From: an uncultured Microscilla sp.
GTDB lineage: Bacteria > Bacteroidota > Bacteroidia > Cytophagales > Microscillaceae
Direction of reading: 5' to 3'
DNA length: 64,000 nt
NCBI RefSeq assembly: GCF_947493425.1
Contig: NZ_CANLRP010000020.1
Location: 1-64,000, forward strand
In this document: positions 50,107 to 59,135 of the stretch, piece after piece
Layout of the letters: each line of letters begins with the position of its first letter
Numbering within the stretch: the stretch's first letter is position 1
Notes under the pieces: generated by a model
Seen by the model: only the letters and a program-made list of their open reading frames with translations
Databases searched by the model: none
What the model was told of the DNA's origin: nothing
Program-made: the position numbers and the translations under genes

Positions 50107-51666
50107 TTGAGTAACGAATTAATTATCAATTCTACTCAAAAAGGCGAACGAATAGTCCTTCTCAAGAACAAAAGGGTTGTTGAATACCATATTGAGGAAA
50201 AAGATAATAACTTTACGGTAGGTGACATTTATCTTGGAACAGTAAAAAAGGTAGTACAGGGTTTGAATGCAGCATTCATTGATGTTGGATATGATAAAGA
50301 CGCATTTTTGCATTATCTCGACCTTGGCCCCAAATTCAGTTCCCTCAACACCTTTACCAAAGACGTACTTGCAAAAAAAAATGTACCGTACAAACTTCAA
50401 GATTTTAAGCTAAAGCCTGAAATTAATAAGCTTGGGAAAATTTCCAGCATTTTTAGCCGTAACAATCAGGTTTTAGTACAGGTAATCAAAGAACCTATAT
50501 CCACCAAAGGTCCTCGATTATCTTGTGAATTATCACTTGCAGGTAGATATTTGGTATTAGTACCTTTTTCAAATTCGGTAAATATTTCCAAAAAAATCAC
50601 GAACAAAGAAGAGCGCCAACGTTTACAGCGCTTAATGTCATCAATTAAACCTGCCAATTTTGGAATTATTGTCCGAACCAACGCCGAAGGGAAGGAAGTT
50701 GCAGAACTCGATAGAGATCTCAAAAGCTTAGTAGAAATCTGGGTAAATGGAATGAAGTCGCTTAGAGACGCCAAACCAAGAGATAAAATAATTGGCGAAA
50801 TGGATAGGGCTTCTTCTATTCTACGTGATATGTTAAACGAAAGCTTCGATAGCATAGTAGTAGATGAGAAAACTATCCACGGTGACATCAAATCTTATAT
50901 CCGTAAAATTGCCCCTGACAAGGAGAAAATTGTAAAACTCCATGCGGGCAAAACTAAGATTTTTGAACATTATCAAATAGAGAAGCAACTAAAGTTACTT
51001 TTTGGGAAATCAGTTAGCTTACCAAAAGGGGGTTATCTGATTATTGAACACACTGAGGCTTTACATGTAATTGATGTCAACAGTGGCAACAAGTCTAATG
51101 TAGAGCAAGATCAGGAGAACACCGCACTAAACGTAAACATGGAAGCAGCCAAAGAGATTGCCCGGCAATTGAGGCTACGCGACATGGGAGGAATCATTAT
51201 CATTGATTTCATAGACATGAAAAAAGTGGAAAACAAACGTAAAGTCTATGAATTTGTCAAAGAACAGTTAAAACAGGATCGTTCCAAATCTACCGTTCTT
51301 CCTCTTACCAAGTTTGGTTTAATGCAAATTACCCGACAAAGGGTACGTCCTGAGATGAATATTACTACTCGCGAGACTTGTGCGTCTTGTGGAGGTACAG
51401 GAAAAGTAGAAGCTACTATTTTAGTTTCTGACCTAATCGAGAGTAACCTTGAGTATGTTTTGAACAAACAAAATGAAAAAAAGGTTACCATAGCATTGCA
51501 TCCTTATTTATATGCCTATTTTACCAAAGGCGGACTGATGTCTAAAAGGGTAAAATGGTTATTTAAGTACGGAAGATGGGTAAAATTACTTAAAGATTCA
51601 GCGCTTCCATTGGCAAACTTTAAGTTTTACAATCGTCATAGCGAGGAGTTAGAGCTTCAACAATAA
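50107..51666 (+). CDS. rng: Ribonuclease G/E
   Basis: A cytoplasmic endoribonuclease of 519 residues that processes rRNA and degrades mRNA. It starts with TTG (LSNELIINSTQKGER), which fits related Bacteroidota proteins; no ATG nearby is better. The S1-type RNA-binding region is at about 37-110 (NFTVGDIYLGTVKKVVQGLNAAFIDVGYDKDAFLHYLDL, in parts). The catalytic Asp pair is in LHVIDVNSGNKS and IIIIDFIDM. The Zn-link is CASCGGTGKVE, replacing the E. coli CPRCSGTG. The family ends there plus a C-terminal extension of about 90 residues, much shorter than the E. coli RNase E scaffold. It belongs to the HU-TPR-basic protein run. Confidence 0.93.
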   Translation: MSNELIINSTQKGERIVLLKNKRVVEYHIEEKDNNFTVGDIYLGTVKKVVQGLNAAFIDVGYDKDAFLHYLDLGPKFSSLNTFTKDVLAKKNVPYKLQDFKLKPEINKLGKISSIFSRNNQVLVQVIKEPISTKGPRLSCELSLAGRYLVLVPFSNSVNISKKITNKEERQRLQRLMSSIKPANFGIIVRTNAEGKEVAELDRDLKSLVEIWVNGMKSLRDAKPRDKIIGEMDRASSILRDMLNESFDSIVVDEKTIHGDIKSYIRKIAPDKEKIVKLHAGKTKIFEHYQIEKQLKLLFGKSVSLPKGGYLIIEHTEALHVIDVNSGNKSNVEQDQENTALNVNMEAAKEIARQLRLRDMGGIIIIDFIDMKKVENKRKVYEFVKEQLKQDRSKSTVLPLTKFGLMQITRQRVRPEMNITTRETCASCGGTGKVEATILVSDLIESNLEYVLNKQNEKKVTIALHPYLYAYFTKGGLMSKRVKWLFKYGRWVKLLKDSALPLANFKFYNRHSEELELQQ

Positions 51667-51677
51667 TCAAAAATAAT

Positions 51678-51740
51678 ATTCCAAATCTTAGTTTTTAGAT
51701 AAGAGTTTTCCTCTTATGAAGAGACTAAGGTTTGGAATTT
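51678..51740 (+). terminator. Terminator of rng
   Basis: ATTCCAAATCTTAGT pairs with ACTAAGGTTTGGAAT (one mismatch), with an inner AAGAG/CTCTT stem, then TTTTGTGTTTT. Confidence 0.75.
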
Positions 51741-51915
51741 TGTGTTTTCAGCAACACACTTGCTACCACTCTCCATTTTTGTTTTGACATTTTGCTATGA
51801 AAATCAACTTATTTTAACACGGTGTTCAAGCAAGGCTATTACCTACCCAATCTAATGCACTTTTGTGCAGTTATATTTTTTCATTGAAAGTCAAGCACTA
51901 CTAATTTTTTTAAAT

Positions 51916-52974
51916 ATGTACTCCCTTTTTTATAAAATATTTGCCCAACGATGCTTTAAGATTGGTTGGTTGATTGTATGTGCAACTTTAAGTATGCTGG
52001 GCAGTTGTACCTCAAGCAAAACAGATGGTTGTGCAGATGACCTTGATTTGTCAAATATTCAGGTAAAAATTGAAATAAAAGACCTGAACCCCCAATTGAT
52101 GACGCTCGACACTGAAGCAAAAGCAAAAGAGTTTATAAAAAAGAACCCTGGCTTTGCCCAAAAGTTTGCCAACTTACAACGGGTTGGAGAGCAAAAGGTA
52201 GTAAAAGCTTTGGTGGCTTTTGCCAAGGAGCCTTATATGGATTCATTGTACACTCAAGTAAAATCGGTTTTTGGCAACTATGACAAATTAAGGCAAGAGT
52301 TAGTCGAAGCATTCAAACACATCAAATATTACTATCCTAGTTTTAAAATACCTCAAGTAAAGATGGCTATGACAGGCATCGGAAGTTTTTTTGGACGAGA
52401 TATTTATATGGATGATGAGGTTATTTTTATCAGTCCTGATTACTTCTCAGGCTTAAATGCCAAATTTAAACCCAAGGAACCTTACTATATTCAACGCAGG
52501 TATGCGCCAGAGTATATTGTACCAGTCATTGTTCAGGCTGTTTCACGTACTTATAACAAAATAGATGTAAATGATCATACATTGGTGGCCGATATGGTGA
52601 CTCGCGGCAAAGAACTACAGTTTGTAAAAACAATGATGCCTTGTACACATGATTCGCTCATTACTGGTTTTACGGCTCGCCAGTTGGCTAATGTAAACGA
52701 CAAAGATAACCGCAAGGTAATTTGGGGACACTTTGTAGAGAAACAGGTTTTATTTGCAAAGTCGGTACGAAAAAAACGGGCATATATGGGCGAGCGCCCT
52801 TATACTGCCGAGGTAGGAGTAGGCAAAGAATGTCCAGGTAAAATAGGTTGGTGGGTTGGCTGGCAAATTGTACAAAAATACATGCGAAAGTTTCCCAAAA
52901 AAACATTTCAAGAGGTGATGGCATTCGATCAAAATATCCATTTATTCAATGCCTCAGCTTATAAAGGAGAATAG
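51916..52974 (+). CDS. gldB: Gliding motility lipoprotein GldB
   Basis: A predicted lipoprotein of 352 residues. The ATG at 51916 is preferred over one 17 codons upstream because it precedes a signal ending in the lipobox LGSC (MLGSCTSSK). The body fits GldB: FAKEPYMDSLYTQVKSVFGNYDKL, AMTGIGSFFGRDIYMDDEVIFISPDYF, a RRYAPEYIVPVIVQAV segment and the C-terminal GKIGWWVGWQIVQKYMRKFPKKTFQEVM. It is needed for gliding in F. johnsoniae by established work. Its start is 250 bp after rng, with a terminator between them. GldB lies in the same window as GldD and GldE but on the opposite strand. Confidence 0.85.
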   Translation: MYSLFYKIFAQRCFKIGWLIVCATLSMLGSCTSSKTDGCADDLDLSNIQVKIEIKDLNPQLMTLDTEAKAKEFIKKNPGFAQKFANLQRVGEQKVVKALVAFAKEPYMDSLYTQVKSVFGNYDKLRQELVEAFKHIKYYYPSFKIPQVKMAMTGIGSFFGRDIYMDDEVIFISPDYFSGLNAKFKPKEPYYIQRRYAPEYIVPVIVQAVSRTYNKIDVNDHTLVADMVTRGKELQFVKTMMPCTHDSLITGFTARQLANVNDKDNRKVIWGHFVEKQVLFAKSVRKKRAYMGERPYTAEVGVGKECPGKIGWWVGWQIVQKYMRKFPKKTFQEVMAFDQNIHLFNASAYKGE

Positions 52975-53003
52975 GCCCCTGGCTTTGATCTTTATTTCAG
53001 GCA

Positions 53004-53042
53004 AAAGGTTCAGTCACTCAGTGGTTGAACCTTTTGCTTTTT
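53004..53042 (+). terminator. gldB: Terminator of gldB
   Basis: AAAGGTTCA, loop GTCACTCAGTGGT, TGAACCTTTT, then GCTTTTTT. It lies 30 bp after the GldB stop. Confidence 0.75.
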
Positions 53043-53103
53043 TCATGTGGTTTGTTTTGAGTTACATGTAACTTTGCAACGTAGATCAATAGAGAACTTT
53101 ACT

Positions 53104-53895
53104 ATGAACAACAGAGCAGAACAACTGAAGGCTTTTGACCGATTGCTCACCATTATGGACGAGCTAAGGGAGCAATGCCCTTGGGACAAAAAACAAACGA
53201 TGGAGAGTTTGCGGTACCTGACTATAGAAGAAACGTATGAATTATCGGACGCCATTCTTGAGAAAGACTTGACCGAGGTAAAAAAGGAGTTGGGTGACTT
53301 GATGTTGCACTTGGTGTTTTACTCAAAAATAGGTGCTGAAACCAATGATTTTGACATAGCCGATGTACTCAATGGTGTGTGTGAAAAACTTATCAAACGA
53401 CACCCACACATTTATGGTGATGTAAAAATAAACTCAGAAGAAGACGTCAAGCGTAATTGGGAACAGCTCAAACTTAAAGAAGGAAATCGATCGGTATTGG
53501 CTGGTGTCCCCAAGTCGTTGCCTGCGATGGTAAAAGCTTTTCGGATTCAGGAAAAAGTAAGAGGGGTAGGTTTTGACTGGGATGACAAACGGCAAGTATG
53601 GGCAAAAGTAGAAGAAGAGCTGCAGGAGTTTCAGGAGGAGTTTAATGTGGCAGAAAACGAAAAAATTGATGCTGAGAAAGCAGCGCAAGAGTTTGGTGAT
53701 GTGCTGTTTGCCCTGATTAACTATGCCCGTTTTATCAATATAGAGCCTGAAGCTGCCTTGGAACGTACCAATAAAAAATTTATCAAGCGTTTTACCTACC
53801 TTGAAGCTCAAGCCCAAAAACAAGGAAAACAATTGGCTGATATGACACTGGCCGAAATGGATGTATTTTGGGAAGAAGCCAAACAAATGGAATGA
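53104..53895 (+). CDS. mazG: Nucleoside triphosphate pyrophosphohydrolase MazG
   Basis: A cytoplasmic enzyme of 263 residues from the ATG at 53104; the in-frame ATG at 53047 adds 19 unmatched residues. It hydrolyses NTPs to NMP and pyrophosphate and is thought to clear aberrant nucleotides. Two tandem MazG domains are seen: the first with LREQCPWDKKQTMESLRYLTIEETYELSDAI and KELGDLMLHLVFYSKI, the second with WAKVEEELQEFQEEF and EFGDVLFALINYARF. The EExxE...ExxD metal-binding pattern is kept in both. The last segment (LADMTLAEMDVFWEEAKQ) is typical of MazG. It ends 12 bp from the convergent receptor gene. Confidence 0.95.
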   Translation: MNNRAEQLKAFDRLLTIMDELREQCPWDKKQTMESLRYLTIEETYELSDAILEKDLTEVKKELGDLMLHLVFYSKIGAETNDFDIADVLNGVCEKLIKRHPHIYGDVKINSEEDVKRNWEQLKLKEGNRSVLAGVPKSLPAMVKAFRIQEKVRGVGFDWDDKRQVWAKVEEELQEFQEEFNVAENEKIDAEKAAQEFGDVLFALINYARFINIEPEAALERTNKKFIKRFTYLEAQAQKQGKQLADMTLAEMDVFWEEAKQME

Positions 53896-53907
53896 GTAAA
53901 TCAGTGT

Positions 53908-56055
53908 TTAGAAGCTACCTTTACCTGTTTTGACGCCCATTACCAGTACATCGTCTATTTGCTTGTAGGTTTTACCATTGCTGTGCATCCACTCATCAAG
54001 AGTAGCTTCAAGTATTTGCTTTTGTTCTTTCACAGGTTTGTGGGCAATGGTACCTAACAGTTGCCTAAACCTTTTTTTCATGAACTTTCGTCCTTGCTCG
54101 CCGCCAAACTGATCTTGATAACCATCTGAATATACATAAAAAGTAGTGGGGGTAGAAATATCGAATGTATGCAAGGTAAATTGCCTCTGGTCACTTTCGT
54201 TTTTTCTATAGCCATTAATGCTGTAGTTATCCCCCTTCACTTCTCGCAGTTCATTATCTTGGACTAAAATGAGGGGATTTTGAGCACCTGCATAATGCAG
54301 TGCTGACTTTTCTTTGTCTATTTGACATACCACAATGTCCATTCCATCGCGAATAGAAGCTCCTTCACTATTCAAAATCTTACGCAACGCCTGATCAAGC
54401 ACATTTAATATTTGGTCAGGTTGGTATATTTTTTTTTGTACTACAGTATTGGTAATTGCTTGAAAGCCCAACATGGTCATAAAAGCCCCTGGCACCCCAT
54501 GCCCGGTGCAGTCGGCTACTATGACAAACTGTTTTTGCTCTACTTCTTTGAACCAATAAAAATCGCCTGAAACAATGCTATGAGGTCTAAATATCACAAA
54601 ATGTTCAGGTAAATATTTTTTCATGCGGTTTTCAGAAGGTAACATCGCTTTCTGAATACGCTGAGCATAAGTAATACTGCTTACAATGTCATCACGCTGC
54701 CGCTCTAAAGAAGAATTGATTGTTTTGATTTCTTCGTTGGCTTCCTGAAGTGCATAGGTACGCTCTTGCACTTTTACTTCTAACTCTTCGGTGGCACGCT
54801 TCTGAACATCAAGGGCTTTACGGGTAGCAGCTTCTTTTTCGAGCCTTAAAATACGATATCGATCTGCCAAAGCCAGCGACAACAATACAATTTCGATGGC
54901 GGAGCCTACTTCTACCAGATGATTGGTAATATTGTTTACAGGCAACACACCTGCGTTTCTTAAAGTAATAGAAATAGCACCTATCAGAAAAATACTCCAG
55001 GCAATGACATAATAACGGGCAGAGCTATGCCCTTTACGCCAAGCTACAATGCCTGCCACCAATAAAAAAGGAGAGTGTAATGATAATAAGGTATTGGTAG
55101 CAGGAGAATATATTTCAAATCCGGTGAGCAACATTGCCACTGGCGCCAACCCCATATCAATCAAAAACAAGCGGTAAACCAGGCGACTGTATTTTTTAAT
55201 GTCTAAGAAATGGATCGTAAAAAGCGAAGTAGTGATGACGATCAAGCCCATAGTGAGTCGAGCTACGTATAGATTAAGGATAGGATAATTGGGGTGCACA
55301 TAACGAAACAAATAGCCAGTAGACCCTGAAAAGATAATAAGCATACATACTATGTATAGCACATAGTAAATGTAGGTTTTGTCGCGTAATGTAATAAAGA
55401 TAAAAAAGTTATAGAGCATCATTACGATGAGAATACCAAAGTAGATTCCATAGTAGAGGTTTTCTGCCTGAAAACGAATATCTAGCGCTTCTTTTCGCAC
55501 AAGTTCTAACGGAAATGTCAGTGGAGCAAAACTTTGGAGCCTGAAATAAACAGTAACTACTTTGCCTTTTGGCAGGTCTAATGGAAATACATAACCGATA
55601 TGCTCCTGATTGCCCTGTGATGACAAAGGGTATACACACCCTGTTTGGTGATGCGTCCAGTCTTCTTTGTCGTTTTTGACCCAAAAACCCAAGGAGTTGT
55701 GATAAGTAATGGTACTTAAAATTCGCCAATCGTTATGTACTGTTTCGTTGCGTAGCCGTAAACGTACCCAATAAGCCGAAGAAGTATAACCAAAGTTAAG
55801 TGACGCTTTTTTACTTGGTATAAATTGTTTGTTTTGTACCTGCTCAAAAGTTAACTTTCCGCGCTTATCTTCAAGGTAAACGGCTTGTTTAGATGGTGAG
55901 TAAGTTTGATTTTGTTGTAATACAAAAGGAGCCTGGGCTAATATTGGGGTAGCAGCTACCCACAACAATACAGCACAGCAGAAAAATAACTTGAGGTAAT
56001 AAGAAGAAAGGTATTTGTTTAATGATTTAAGCCTGAGTAAAAACACGAATAACAT
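53908..56055 (-). CDS. 7TMR-DISM-SpoIIE membrane phosphatase receptor 1
   Basis: A seven-helix receptor with a phosphatase output, 715 residues. An N-terminal signal peptide lies near residues 15-40 (LFFCCAVLLWVAATPILAQ). A 7TMR-DISMED2 extracellular beta-sandwich (about 45-190; SLNFGYTSSAYWVRLRLRN) follows. The seven-helix 7TMR-DISM domain is at about 195-400 (YYGIYFGILIVMMLYNFF, LADRYRILRLEKE at its end). A coiled coil follows at about 400-470, then the PP2C/SpoIIE domain from about 485: SIVSGDFYWF, VADCTGHGVPGAFM, DGMDIVV, YSDGYQDQFGG and DDVLVMG. All metal-site residues are present. A close paralogue follows 103 bp away. It would bind an extracellular ligand and dephosphorylate a cytoplasmic protein. 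Confidence 0.94.
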   Translation of the reverse strand: MLFVFLLRLKSLNKYLSSYYLKLFFCCAVLLWVAATPILAQAPFVLQQNQTYSPSKQAVYLEDKRGKLTFEQVQNKQFIPSKKASLNFGYTSSAYWVRLRLRNETVHNDWRILSTITYHNSLGFWVKNDKEDWTHHQTGCVYPLSSQGNQEHIGYVFPLDLPKGKVVTVYFRLQSFAPLTFPLELVRKEALDIRFQAENLYYGIYFGILIVMMLYNFFIFITLRDKTYIYYVLYIVCMLIIFSGSTGYLFRYVHPNYPILNLYVARLTMGLIVITTSLFTIHFLDIKKYSRLVYRLFLIDMGLAPVAMLLTGFEIYSPATNTLLSLHSPFLLVAGIVAWRKGHSSARYYVIAWSIFLIGAISITLRNAGVLPVNNITNHLVEVGSAIEIVLLSLALADRYRILRLEKEAATRKALDVQKRATEELEVKVQERTYALQEANEEIKTINSSLERQRDDIVSSITYAQRIQKAMLPSENRMKKYLPEHFVIFRPHSIVSGDFYWFKEVEQKQFVIVADCTGHGVPGAFMTMLGFQAITNTVVQKKIYQPDQILNVLDQALRKILNSEGASIRDGMDIVVCQIDKEKSALHYAGAQNPLILVQDNELREVKGDNYSINGYRKNESDQRQFTLHTFDISTPTTFYVYSDGYQDQFGGEQGRKFMKKRFRQLLGTIAHKPVKEQKQILEATLDEWMHSNGKTYKQIDDVLVMGVKTGKGSF

Positions 56056-56158
56056 AAAGTAAAGATCGATTTATATAAGCCTTGTGATTATTAACGAACG
56101 AGTGACAATAATTATACCTGTGTTTTCTACGTTTTTACGGCTTTTTATATCGTCCTGA

Positions 56159-58291
56159 TTACACCCTTACTCCCACTACCAAAATATCGTCTATTTGCCT
56201 GTAAGGAGCTTTACCATCGGTTCCTCCTTTCATCCACTGAGTAAGTGCTTTTTCAACAGATTGCTTTTGTTGCTCTATTGGTTGTTCCGAAATACTCAGC
56301 AACAATTCTCTGAGCTTTGCCCGCATAAACTTTTTACCTTTGGGCCCTCCAAACTGGTCTTGAAAACCATCTGAATACATGTAGAATGTAGTAGGCAATG
56401 ATATGTCAAAGGTGTGGGTAGTATAAGGCATTACCTCATGGTTTCTTTTGCGATAACTATTGATGCTAAACAGATCGCCGGGTATTAGTTGAATTTCTTT
56501 ATTTTGTATCAATACAAGTGGCGACTTGGCACCAGCAAAATGTAAGTGTTTATGCTGCTCATCAATGACACATACAGCGATGTCCATGCCATCGTGTACC
56601 GATGTATTTTGGCTTTTGAGCAACTTGGGCAATACCTCTCCCAATGCACTCAATATTTGATGAGGTTCATGAATTTGCTCATGCACAATGATATTGGTAA
56701 GCGCTTGTGAGCCTAACATAGTCATGAGTGCTCCGGGTACCCCATGCCCAGTACAATCGGCTACAATGACAAATTTTTTATGTTGCCAAGCTTCAAACCA
56801 GTAAAAGTCGCCAGAAACTACATCACGGGGTCTATAAAAGACAAAGTGTTGGGGCAACAACTGGTGCATGCGTTCTTCCAGGGGTAAAATGGCTTTTTGT
56901 ATGCGCTGGGCATAATTGATGCTTGCTTGTATTTGTTGGTGCTGCTCTTCTATTTCTTCCTTTTGCAGTTGCACAGTATGCAGGGTTGCGTCTAGTTCTT
57001 CGTTGATTTGTCGCAACTCTACATTGCTTTCGCTCAACTCGTGGGTTCTTTCCATTACTTTTACTTCCAACTCTTCGGTGGCTCGTTTTTGCACTTCCAG
57101 TGCTTGTTGGGTAGCAGCTTCTTTTTCTTTGCGTAAAATACGGTAACGATCGGCAAGCGCCAATGAAAGCAATACAATCTCTATGGCTGAACCTACTTCT
57201 ACGGCATGGGTGGTGATTAAGTTAATAGGCAATACTCCAGCATTACGTAAGGTAATAGAAGTAGCGGCGACTAAAAAAATCCCCCAGGCAAACACATAAT
57301 AACGTGCCGACTCATTGCCTCGTCTCCAGGCCACCATACCTACTACCAACAACAAAGGTGAGTGCAAAGACAATAGATCGTTAGTAGCAGCTGAGTAAAG
57401 TTCGGTACCTGTGAGTAACATTGCTAAGAGCGCTAACCCCATATCTATTTTAAAAACCTTATAAAGTAGTGTGCTATACTTTGGTACTTCTAAAAAGTAA
57501 ATAGTAAACAAAGAGGTTGTAATTACAATAAGACCCATGGTGAGTCGGGCTGAGTAGAGGTTGATGATGGGAATATTGGGGTGTACATAACGAAATAAGT
57601 AGCCTGTAGAGCTAGAGAAAATGATGAGCATACACAAAATATACAGTACATAGTACACATAAGTTTTGTCACGCAGGGTTACAAAAACAAACAAGTTATA
57701 AAGCAACATTACCAGTAATATTCCAAAATAAATCCCATAATAGAGGTTCTCCTTTTGTAATCGCTGACTTAATGTATCTTTACGCAAAAGCTCTAGGGGG
57801 AAAGTTAAAGGGTCGTAGCCTTTGAGACGAAAGTACACAGTACAGGTTTGCCCACCAGACAAATCTAAAGGAAACACAAAGCCGTTGTGCTCATAATTAC
57901 CCCTAGAGGTAAAAGGATAAAGCCACCCAGTTTGTACATGGTGCCAAGTATCAGCTGTTTTTTTTATCCAAAAATCTAAATAATTGTGGTAAGCAATGGA
58001 GCTAAACAAACGCCAGTCGTTGTAGTTTGTCTCGTTGTGAAGCTTCAGACGAACCCAATAAGTAGAGGAGGTATAACCAAAGTTGAGAGAGTTGGACTGA
58101 TTGGGGGTAAAGTGTTTTTTTTGTACTTCTGCCAAGTTCAAAGCACCTGTTTTATCTTCATAATAAAATGCTGCGCTTGCAGGCAAGTAGGTTGTGGTGC
58201 CTGACTTTATTGTGAAAACAGGTTGTGCTTGTATATTTAATGATAGACATACAGAAAAAGCTGTAATGAGATACATTATGCTTACTCTCAT
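56159..58291 (-). CDS. 7TMR-DISM-SpoIIE membrane phosphatase receptor 2
   Basis: A 710-residue paralogue of the 53908-56055 gene with the same domain order. It has a signal peptide (MYLITAFSVCLSLNIQAQ), DISMED2 (SLNFGYTSSTYWVRLKLHN), a seven-helix DISM core (YYGIYFGILLVMLLYNLF) and a coiled coil. The linker reads LRQINEELDATLHTVQLQKEE and is longer than in its partner. The phosphatase domain runs from about 482: DVVSGDFYWFE, VADCTGHGVPGALM, DGMDIAV, YSDGFQDQFGG and DDILVVG. The sensor and phosphatase are about 60-70% identical by eye, so this is a tandem duplication with later divergence. It is upstream of its partner in the same leftward direction. Confidence 0.94.
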   Translation of the reverse strand: MRVSIMYLITAFSVCLSLNIQAQPVFTIKSGTTTYLPASAAFYYEDKTGALNLAEVQKKHFTPNQSNSLNFGYTSSTYWVRLKLHNETNYNDWRLFSSIAYHNYLDFWIKKTADTWHHVQTGWLYPFTSRGNYEHNGFVFPLDLSGGQTCTVYFRLKGYDPLTFPLELLRKDTLSQRLQKENLYYGIYFGILLVMLLYNLFVFVTLRDKTYVYYVLYILCMLIIFSSSTGYLFRYVHPNIPIINLYSARLTMGLIVITTSLFTIYFLEVPKYSTLLYKVFKIDMGLALLAMLLTGTELYSAATNDLLSLHSPLLLVVGMVAWRRGNESARYYVFAWGIFLVAATSITLRNAGVLPINLITTHAVEVGSAIEIVLLSLALADRYRILRKEKEAATQQALEVQKRATEELEVKVMERTHELSESNVELRQINEELDATLHTVQLQKEEIEEQHQQIQASINYAQRIQKAILPLEERMHQLLPQHFVFYRPRDVVSGDFYWFEAWQHKKFVIVADCTGHGVPGALMTMLGSQALTNIIVHEQIHEPHQILSALGEVLPKLLKSQNTSVHDGMDIAVCVIDEQHKHLHFAGAKSPLVLIQNKEIQLIPGDLFSINSYRKRNHEVMPYTTHTFDISLPTTFYMYSDGFQDQFGGPKGKKFMRAKLRELLLSISEQPIEQQKQSVEKALTQWMKGGTDGKAPYRQIDDILVVGVRV

Positions 58292-58576
58292 ATAAATTGG
58301 TACGGGGTTTTGGGTAAAAACTTTGAAAAATACTGGGTAAGAATACTACAGACAGGTGAGGGCTTTACAAACGTTTGAGCAATAATCTTTCCTTTTAGAA
58401 GGCTTGCAACTTAAAAGATTTTGATAACAAACTCAAAATAAAGGTGTAAACCTAGTGCACTGGGCACCAGTTCAAAGTACTATCGATGGATGAGCTGCCT
58501 TATCAATACAGTATATTGATAGTGAAGTACCTAACTAAGTATTTGCTGTATTAAAAAACAAGGTTGACATTTCTTT

Positions 58577-58749
58577 GAACCACCCTACTATACCTTACTA
58601 TTTTTTCGCCTCGGTTTGTGTCTCCACAAATCACCTCATCATAGCGTCTGAGAACAGTGTTTTTCAAGGTTTCGATCAGCTCGTGGAGACACGAGCTGAG
58701 GCGATGATGGTACTTTTGACAAAAGCTGGGTAGAGTAGAACCACCCTAC
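58577..58749. repeat. REPIN-like double hairpin with flanking direct repeats
   Basis: Two hairpins in opposite orientation share a GTGGAGACAC core and a GAGGCGA tail. The plus-strand one is CAGCTCGTG-GAGA-CACGAGCTG at 58677-58698 (perfect 9-bp stem, GAGA loop). The minus-strand one is TTTGTG-GAGA-CACAAA at 58616-58631. Outside them the 12-bp string GAACCACCCTAC occurs at 58577-58588 and 58738-58749. The layout matches REP doublets (REPINs), seen here once. Confidence 0.65.
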
Positions 58750-58834
58750 CTTTGAATACGATATTATATTTGAAAAGACCAAAGATCAATGGGTTTATTT
58801 TCGGTGACGTTCACAAAATTGTGTTGATGATTTT

Positions 58835-59001
58835 TATACTAGGATTAAAGTGATTACCTGCGGTGAGCTCGTCACAGCAAGCTGCCCCGATGAGTCGGGA
58901 TTTATAAATAGACTCGGTTTTAGGATTTACAGGATTGATTAATGTTGGTATTCAGACAATTAGTCAAAATCCATCCTCAAAACCATTTTTGTTTAAGTAT
59001 A
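58835..59001 (+). repeat. Dispersed ~100-bp repeat, copy 2 (family A, with insertion)
   Basis: Same ends and order as 431-533, but about 61 bp (58856-58916, containing GGTGAGCTCGTCAC and CCCCGATGAGTCGGG hairpins) are inserted after the first 21 bases. The remaining matching part has about one mismatch. It lies upstream of the leftward TPR-SpoIIE gene's 3' end. Confidence 0.75.
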
Positions 59002-59135
59002 ACTCATTGATTGTCAGCATTGAGTTTTTCAAAAAGCACAGTTCAATGAACGCTCTCTTATTTTCTAGATGTATGCTTACGAAAACTAAAGTGATAGCGG
59101 GATGTATAAAAACGGACAAGTGATAGATTAATATG

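Noticed and set aside
58577-58749. CRISPR array
   Set aside because: Only two hairpins in opposite orientation and no regular spacer-repeat series; no cas genes.
58935-59123. 62-codon open frame in the family A repeat
   Set aside because: It runs from repeat sequence into unrelated DNA; the shared part is better explained as a noncoding repeat.
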